NCBI GenBank assembly: GCA_024500155.1
Contig: CM044874.1
Span: 1,491,001 to 1,555,000 of the forward strand
Source of the DNA: Chenopodium formosanum
Taxonomy: Eukaryota; Streptophyta; Magnoliopsida; Caryophyllales; Amaranthaceae
DNA: 64,000 nucleotides
Direction: 5' to 3'
Position 1 is the stretch's first letter, and each line of letters begins with the position of its first letter. This document shows, in pieces, positions 57,659 through 64,000 of the stretch. The notes under the pieces are model-generated. The model saw only the letters and a list, made by a program, of their open reading frames with translations. It was not told the origin of the DNA and searched no databases. The translations under genes and the position numbers were made by a program.

Positions 57659-58181
57659 TAGGGATGTTCATCGGTCCAAGACCGGACCGGACCGGACCGA
57701 CCCGATTAAGACCAAAGATCGAAAATTAGAATTTTAAGAACCGAAGACCGGACCGATTAAGTTAGGACCGAACTCGGACCGGATCGAAAGAATCGGTCCA
57801 AAACCCGAACCGGACCGTTTTGGACCGATTTAAGAATTTTTTTAAAAAGAATATTAATTTTTAATATAGTCAAGGAAAACACAAAAAAAATATTGGAAAA
57901 ACTATATTGTAACGGCTTTTTTGCGTCTTTTTTTGTATGTTTAGTGCAAAAAAACTTATAAAGTTAAAGTTTTCTAAGCTTATTAAGGATAATTTTAAAC
58001 GTTATTTAAGGTTTCACACATATTTTTTATAAAAAAATCGGTCCGGTCCAAAACCGGTTTTTATAGGGTTTTGGACCGGACCGGACCGAAGACCGGAAAA
58101 ATAAATTTCAAGACCGTCCGGGTTTGGTCCGGGGTGGTCCGGTCCATTTTTTCGGTCCGGACCGATTTATGAACACCCCTA
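57659..58181. mobile_element. hAT-type MITE rich in GGACCGG
   Basis: Ends TAGGGATGTTCATCGGTCC and GGACCGATTTATGAACACCCCTA-type inverted repeat; perfect 8-bp TSD ATTATTAT (57651-57658, 58182-58189). Both subterminal regions consist of clustered GGACCGG/CCGGTCC words in both orientations. 523 bp, no ORF. Confidence 0.9.
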
Positions 58182-58297
58182 ATTATTATCATAATTGAAT
58201 AACTACCTACACTTTAATAATTAAAGATACCATGATATAAATGTTTTTAAATTTAAATCAATTAAGTATAATACTGTTATACCAAGTACATTTGTTG

Positions 58298-58299
<2 letters not shown>

Positions 58300-58355
<56 letters not shown>

Positions 58356-58514
58356 TGGTGTTCTACCCGGTTCACCCTTTGGGTTAATCCGGATTCGGGG
58401 ATCAGTTATGGGTGGTTAGGTTCCAGTCCCCTCTCAATTGTTGTTGCGGGGGATCGAACACAGGTTCTCCCTACCAAGTGTAGTCCCAATCACCACTACA
58501 CCAATACCCAATTG
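58300..58514 (-). repeat. tRNA-derived SINE with a (TA)n tail, bounded by TSD
   Basis: On the minus strand the body starts about 58514: GGTGTAGTGGTGATTGGGAC (A box region), GTGTTCGATCCCCCG (B box), then CCGGATTAACCCAAAGGGTG and an (AT)n tail (58300-58352). A perfect 14-bp TSD GTACATTTGTTGCT lies at 58286-58299 and 58515-58528. Same family as 25340-25512. Confidence 0.85.
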
Positions 58515-59176
58515 GTACATTTGTTGCTCTATTAATGGACTGGCTAGTAACCAAGACCTTAAATTGAATTCCGTCTGATACAATTTCCCTACATGTCAAT
58601 CTATATACCAAATAAAAACAATACTATAAATATACATGTCATACCTAAATACAATACAATTTTGCTCAACATTAAAATCATCCTTACAACAGTTATATAG
58701 CTATTCCAATTCATCATCATCAATCATTCAATCTTAGTAATGTAACTAGTACTACGTATGTTATATACTTATATATGCTTATACTTTCACGAATAAATGA
58801 AAAGATGATTAAGGAAGACATGATATATGGTACGTGTATGTGTTTGATTCAATTTATATTTTGCCTTTGCCCCATGAAAAATGTTGTTGCAGTTTCACAT
58901 GTTTCTGCTCACCTATAGCTAAAACGGACAAGTAACTCATTTCGACCATGTCAATTCGATCTGGTATTGTTGTTGAGTCAATCAAGTTAAGTTCCCATCT
59001 AATTCTAATCAGATACAAACTATTGTTCATTCATATGTTTATGAAAACAACTACGAAGTACAAATCTCAGTCTTACAGTTTTCAAACGAGGTTGATTTAA
59101 CCTTAAGTCTTACAAATTTCAATCGAGGTTCCCACAAGTCGTGTCAATTTTGTTAATTCTACCTATTTCTTACGAG

Positions 59177-59449
59177 TAGGGCTGTACATCAGTTCGAAAC
59201 CAGATTGGACCGGGATCAGAATCTTTTAGGACCGGAAATCAGACCAAAATTGTCCACTCCAATTCCGGTCTAAACCTAAAAAGTAGGTCTGGTTCGATTT
59301 TGGACTGAACAAACAGGATCTGAAACTAGAAATCCCCTACTTTTAAAAATCGGGAGCTGCACCTGAATCTACGGGACCGGTCTGGTCCAGTTCAATTAAG
59401 TTCGGTTTAGGTCGGGTTTCAGGTCCGGGTCTAGAAGTGAACACCCTTA
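59177..59449. mobile_element. Diverged hAT-like MITE just upstream of RPS26
   Basis: TAGGGCTGTACATCAG at the left and AGTGAACACCCTTA at the right, with GGACCGG/GGTCTGGTCC-type subterminal words as in 57659-58181. The flanks TTACGAGT/TTACGAAA match 6 of 8, a degraded TSD. Confidence 0.55.
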
Positions 59450-59528
59450 CGAAATAACGAAACCATAAATGCAAAAGCTAATCCAATTTTTACCACTACT
59501 CTCACAAATTTACAAACTGGGTTTAATT

Positions 59529-59680
59529 AGCCCAGCCCAAAACATTCGTAACCCAATCTCCAAAATCCAATCCACCACTTCATCATAAAACACAACCTCT
59601 TCCCATATTCCTTCTTCATTCAAAAACCCTAAATAAATTTGCTCAGCCGTTGAGTATTCAGATCGCCATTGTTAGGGTTT
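59529..59680 (+). promoter_or_regulatory. RPS26 promoter/leader: site II and telo-box motifs
   Basis: Two overlapping AGCCCA (TGGGCT, site II) at 59529-59539, a telo-box AAACCCTAA at 59624-59632 and an inverted one, TTAGGGTTT, at 59672-59680. This combination is characteristic of plant ribosomal protein gene promoters and confers proliferation-linked expression. The start site is not determined. Confidence 0.7.
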
Positions 59681-59696
59681 TGAAGCTTTCATCGCC

Positions 59697-61463
59697 ATGG
59701 TTCGTCATTTTTCCATTTTCTCTCTCCTAATTTTCTGTTGATTTTAATCGTCGTTTGTATTTTCATTGATTTCTTTCTCAATTGTTTTTTCTGTGATTCA
59801 GACGTTCAAGAGGAGAAATGGAGGTCGCAACAAACACGGCCGTGGTCATGTCAATTTCATTCGCTGCTCCAACTGCGGCAAATGCTGTCCTAAGGTCTTT
59901 TTCTTTTATAATTTCACTAATTTTGTTCTTAATTTTGATGTTAATTATACTACTTTCAGTTGTTATTTATTTATTTATTTATTTTTCTGTATAAAAGCTC
60001 TCCAATTTTATGTGTTATTATATAATGCTGAGATTTAGTTCGATATTGTGCTTTTTGAGATGATTTATTTATTGAAATTTTGGCTTGGTTGATCCAAAGA
60101 TTATATTTTTTGAGCATGTTAATTTAATTTTATTCATGTTAATAAGTTGCATTAGTTATGAAACTGTTTCGATTTCATTGGTAATATTTTGAGATTTTAC
60201 AATAATTATATGGGTATCGTGAACTAGTTAAGGAATTGTTGATTTTAGTTTTTACATTCTTGCGGATGTTTTCTTGTGACGATACATGTTAGCCGACCCC
60301 AAATCATTTTAGGACTAAGGCTTTGTTGTTGTTGTATTGCGAATTTAAGTAATGGTCCTGATTTTGAAGTTGATGTCTTTTTAAAGTTCTGTTTTTTGTT
60401 GTTAAAGGACAAGGCAATCAAGAGATTCCTTGTGAGGAACATTGTGGAGCAAGCTGCTGTTAGGGATGTCCAGGAAGCTTGTGTTTATGATGGTAATATT
60501 TTTGTGTCGACGTTGTTCTTGTCTGCCGGTTTTTCATCTTTTTGCCAGTTCTTTCCCCTTCTGAGGAATGGACTTAATGTGAATTTTGATGTATGTTTTT
60601 TAGGTTACACTCTTCCTAAGCTCTACACCAAGATGCAATACTGTGTCTCCTGTGCTATTCACTCACATGTTGTCAGAGTTCGATCACGTGAGAAGAGAAG
60701 AATCCGTGAGCCACCACAGCGTTACAGACGCAAGGTATTGTCTCTAGTCTTGACTGAGTATTTAACCCTGAATAGTTTAGTCACTGCAAACTGCTTGAAT
60801 CTTGTTGATGTACTGAATTGTTCTACACTACATGACCCTATTCTGAAATTTCTTGTTCATAGTGTTTATGTTACTGCTTGAATCCTATTTCTTACATGTT
60901 CAGTCATATTCTGCTCTCTGCATGTAAGATATGGCTGTTCTAATTTAAATGTATTAATCAAGTCCTGATACATCATATTCTCTTCTTTAGGCTGTATAGC
61001 TTGTGTTGATGTGGCTGTTAGAATTTAGAAAAATAGGTTTAATGCTTTCTTGCTTTCCTAGTGCAGTCACAGCCCAATTTTGTACGAGTATCGTTTTATG
61101 AGTTAGAGGCTTGATATGGTTGTGTAACTTATCAGTTTGTTATATTGGTCTTATCCCCCTATCTGATAGGGTGCTGGGCAATTGTAGAAACAGGATGGAT
61201 TATATGTTATTTATTTATTTATTTATGTTTTAACTTAATCTGTTCTTTTATTAATGTATAATGTGAACTGATTTAACTTGACACCTCATTCCCCTGCCGT
61301 CTGCTGCCAAAGTTTTTTGGTGGTGTTTGCCCATGTCATGGTAGTAGTTTTGTAGGATTTGGAAGATGATGAATAACATATGTTTCTTTTCATTGATCAG
61401 GAGGATACACCTAAGCCTGGTCAAGCACCAGCTCGCCCTGGTGCACCGCCTGCTAGAACTTGA
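59697..61463 (+). CDS. RPS26: 40S ribosomal protein S26 (eS26), five coding exons
   Basis: Coding exons: 59697-59699, 59802-59894, 60408-60492, 60604-60734 and 61401-61463, giving 124 aa. eS26 is a component of the small ribosomal subunit head/platform region near the mRNA exit channel. The basic N-terminus is MTFKRRNGGRNKHGRGHVNF. Zinc-binding cysteines are C23/C26 (RCSNC) and C74/C77 (YCVSC). RKxRREPP-like basic text follows (RSREKRRIREPPQRYRRK), and the proline/alanine tail ends GAPPART. All four introns are GT-AG. The first coding exon contributes only the ATG, followed directly by GTTCGTC. Length is slightly below the usual plant 130 aa. Intron 2 holds an RTE/SINE tail. It is certainly a cytosolic ribosomal protein gene and has no sign of decay. 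Confidence 0.96.
60286..60336 (+). mobile_element. RTE/SINE-type 3' tail in RPS26 intron 2
   Basis: CATGTTAGCCGACCCC then GGACTAAGGCTTTG then TTG repeats closely matches the sense 3' end of the RTE at 9377-9440 (CATGTTAGCCGACCCC, GGATTAAGGCTTTG, TTGA repeats). Either a severely truncated RTE copy or a SINE with an RTE-type tail. Confidence 0.65.
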
Positions 61464-62009
61464 GCAATGTTTGTTTCCTGAGGTCTTGTGTGAACAGTTG
61501 ATTCTAGAAATTCATGTCTAATGCTTTCAGCTGACAGTTTTGCAATGAGTTCAGCATTATGTTACTCGTTTTGTTAGTTTTAAACTAGTTCCCGGTTTTG
61601 GGCTTTTTTTTTGTACTTCTGAAAGACTAATTTTCATTCATAATTTTTGCTGGCTCTTTGGCCTATTTTGTTTATCATTCCTTGTTAGAAACTTACATCA
61701 AATATAGAGGCCTATTGGCGTATTGCAGTGCAGTAGTCTTATGAAAACGATGCCTATCTTCGACAAATACAGGGTCTTATAGTGTTAATGTGAAATTCAT
61801 AATTGAAACTTTAAGCTCTCAATTACGTAGTATCAGAAAGGACCTCAATTAATTATCGTCTACTCTTCAGAGAATATATAGATTATACAACATGACTGTA
61901 TAATGCTTATGCATAAGTACAACGCTTTAAGCTCTAATACAATAACCCTCCTACAATTACCCTCCTAATTTGGTCTTTTATAAGATTTCCAAAATTTTCA
62001 GGTTATCTT
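61464..62009 (+). other. RPS26 3' UTR and short intergenic gap
   Basis: The first 150-250 bp probably carry the RPS26 3' UTR (T-rich, near 61600). The gene converges with the peroxidase remnant on the other strand. Confidence 0.45.
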
Positions 62010-62430
62010 CTAATTAGCATTATTAACCCTCCTGCAATTTAACCTTATTTCTCTATTGTTCCCCAGTCAAGGGGTTGATATTGCCCATCTTGATCATTGA
62101 GCGGACAAATTGATCGAAGAACATGCTTTGGTTACGACTATAATTTTTGACAAGATCTACGGTAGTGGGTGATCCAGAAGTTGAATATAGATCTTGATCT
62201 GTGATTAGGAGGCCTACATTAATCTGAAGATTGATGAAATAGCTATTGTCAAATATTCTAGGGCTTCCAAGATCAAGATCTGTCTCAGGATCCCTATCTC
62301 CGTTTTGGGGACAAGTTTCTTGCAACTTCGCCAAGTACGATGGATTTAAACCTGGGCTTCCAGGAGGAGCTGATTTATATAGCCGAGGATTTCATTATCA
62401 AGCAGTGAACACGTCCAATCGTATGAGCAC
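62010..62430 (-). pseudogene. Orphan last exon of a class III peroxidase, two frameshifts
   Basis: On the minus strand, after an acceptor GTGTGTAG, the order is GAHTIGRVHC (proximal haem histidine motif), RLYKSAPPG, NPSYLAKLQETCPQNG, then LDLGSPRIFDNSYFINLQ, GLLITDQDLYSTSG, FVRSMIKMGNINPLTG and EIRLNCRRVN. That is a complete exon 4 of a secretory plant peroxidase of the horseradish C/A2 type. An extra base in an A run (about 62388) and another in a G run (about 62063) break the frame, so the largest open piece is 62053-62334. Exons 1-3 (distal histidine, signal peptide) are not seen between 62431 and 64000. Either a gene fragment, or a gene with a long intron running past the window plus assembly errors in the two homopolymers. 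Confidence 0.85.
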
Positions 62431-63113
62431 CTACACACTCAATACTAGTTAATGACCTTACTAAAAAATGTTGATGTATAACTCAGACCGGAATATATAT
62501 TGGTGCAAGTGTGCAATAAGCAACACAGCCTCTTATAAGATGTGTCTTAAGACGATGATAAAAGTTCTACGTATAACAAATAGCATAAGGGGGAAGTCAT
62601 AAAATTTACACAAATTATAGGTCTGGTGTAACGAGCAACAAAGACTTGTACACGCTATGATCCTTGACAGAAGGCTAATATTAGCAGAGGTGCATACAGT
62701 GACAAACTTACCAGATAATGCAACAAGGTCAGTTAGATCGAGGCCAAATTGTTATGGAATTGAATGATCTCATTTTTGTTGACCTATATCTTAGATTGTG
62801 TATATGTTGATATATTTTTAGGACATTGAATAATTCTGGCTGTTCATGCAAATATTAACAATTTAAGTGCAACACAATGCTTGGTTTGGTGTTTCAATTG
62901 GCATGTTGATGTTGGACCCAAAACAAGTGTATGTCCAAATGTCCAATGTATTAGGCATGTTAATGAAATGGCATGAGTTGATATCTAGGTGAGGATTTTG
63001 GCTTTATTTGTTAGAACAATAAACTTGTACGAGTACATAGATAGAAGAATTTGTTTTTTGTTTGTTTGTCGTTAGCAAAACAAGTGAATTTCCATTGTAC
63101 AAAGTATTCGTAG
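62431..63113. other. Intergenic DNA, no gene seen
   Basis: No peroxidase exon 3 motif (DLVALSG-like) was found on the minus strand here; no other coding signal. Confidence 0.5.
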
Positions 63114-63115
63114 AA

Positions 63116-63208
63116 CTACCTCCGTTTCATATTAGTTGTAATTTTGGGGTATTAATTGTGAGATATATAAAATATTTCATTTTGCAACTAATTTAAAACG
63201 AAGGTAGT
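63116..63208. mobile_element. Stowaway-like MITE (CTACCTCCG family), copy 3
   Basis: CTACCTCCGTTTCATATTAG at the left and TTTAAAACGAAGGTAG at the right. Inner TTGTAATTTTGGGGTATTA resembles the core of the copies at 24869 and 36356. The left flank TSD is unclear. Confidence 0.65.
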
Positions 63209-64000
63209 AATATAGATAATACTCCGTACTAGAGAAATTTCTACTACTCGATACTAATTATCTAATTTCTCAACACATGATCACGTTTTAAATACGTCCC
63301 ATCAAATACCATAGATATCTCTCAAAATTTAAAATAAAGGAAAAATCAATCAATAGGATTTAGGAATATTAGTGGTCATTTTTAGGATGACCATGATAGA
63401 AACATCCCACTAATTTTATATTAGGAAAAAAATAAAATAAAAAAAAGACCTTGATACTCTGTACTATTCAGTTATTCACCCATTTTTATTTAACCATCAT
63501 TTGATGATTATGCATAATGATAACATATTAGAGTTATTAGCTATCAGTCTATCACCGAGGTAAAACTTCAAGTCTAAGTACGTTTATTTCAAAAGATCAA
63601 GTACAAATTTGCTTGATTAATGATTAATATCAATTAGTTGACTTTTGGCCATTATAATATTCTTTGTGCCATTATCTATATATTGCTACTTTTTTTTTAG
63701 CTTAGCCGTTTGCTTCTTGATTAAAAGCTAAATTAATCATATTTCGATTGATTCTTTTGCACATCATATATCAATATATGATATATGTTTGTACTTTGTA
63801 TGCAAAATCAAGCCTCCTCCTCTTCATTGTCACACAGATACACAAAATACAGTTCTTCCTCTTCATCTCCAAAAATATTACACAAAAAAATACAGTCTCT
63901 TGTTTTTGGACATTGATCAACGTGTTTTCAATTGGTCTCTTTATACTACACCAACGAGACAATGGTCGTGTTATGTAACCATAAAGGTTGGTTACCAATA
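63209..64000. other. Window end, no gene seen
   Basis: AT-rich. Overlapping 75-codon frames on both strands at 63748-63998 have no recognisable protein character. Confidence 0.5.

Noticed and set aside
60276..60881. 201-codon continuous plus-strand frame across RPS26 exons 3 and 4
   Set aside because: It is the RPS26 frame read through unspliced introns; canonical splice sites give the true protein.

Overview
The window is nuclear DNA of a flowering plant, almost certainly a eudicot. It is strongly AT-rich, its genes carry GT-AG introns, and it holds long TA, GA and poly-G tracts and very many transposable-element remnants. The host genes read like ordinary dicot orthologues. The species cannot be fixed from the sequence alone.

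Only three host genes look intact. (1) A Raf-like Ser/Thr protein kinase lies on the minus strand (coding exons 2584-9008, six exons, 360 aa), close to Arabidopsis At5g01850 and ATN1; its intron 2 appears to use a GC donor. (2) A single-exon MATE/DETOXIFICATION transporter lies on the minus strand (29879-31291, 470 aa). (3) Cytosolic ribosomal protein eS26 (RPS26) lies on the plus strand (59697-61463, five coding exons, 124 aa); its first coding exon is only the ATG, and its promoter has telo-box and site II motifs. An orphan last exon of a class III peroxidase with two frameshifts lies at 62010-62430 (minus). The three genes have no evident functional link.

The rest is mainly transposable elements, many of which can be bounded by target-site duplications (TSDs). 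9377-12760: a full-length RTE-clade LINE with an intact 1058-aa EN-RT ORF and a perfect 14-bp TSD, inserted just upstream of the kinase start codon. 14865-16435: a non-autonomous CACTA element with a C-rich minisatellite inside. 18874-21043: a hAT-like element with a MULE (19370-20541) nested in it. 22492-23003 and 57659-58181: hAT MITEs with 8-bp TSDs. 26923-28795: one LTR plus primer-binding site, followed by an unidentified ORF (25692-26534). 42855-43425: decayed Ty1-copia pol. 45520-45816: a 5'-truncated LINE with an RNase H tail, nested in a small TIR element. 47704-48167: a solo LTR. 53357-55103: a hAT deletion derivative that keeps the transposase C-terminus. Numerous Tourist-like, Stowaway-like and SINE copies lie between.

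The observation I would check first is a shared architecture in three hAT-like elements (232-681, 18874-21043, 53357-55103). Each has a CAGNGGCGGA-type end, then a G/C hairpin, a poly-T stretch, and a tRNA-like module with a good B box, all in the same relative orientation. Other points of interest are the intact RTE in the kinase leader with a 47-aa tandem duplication at its N-terminus, and a Tourist-like MITE family whose body is largely CAGTT pentamer repeats (six or seven copies here). I saw no prokaryotic-type defence system, CRISPR array or rRNA gene.
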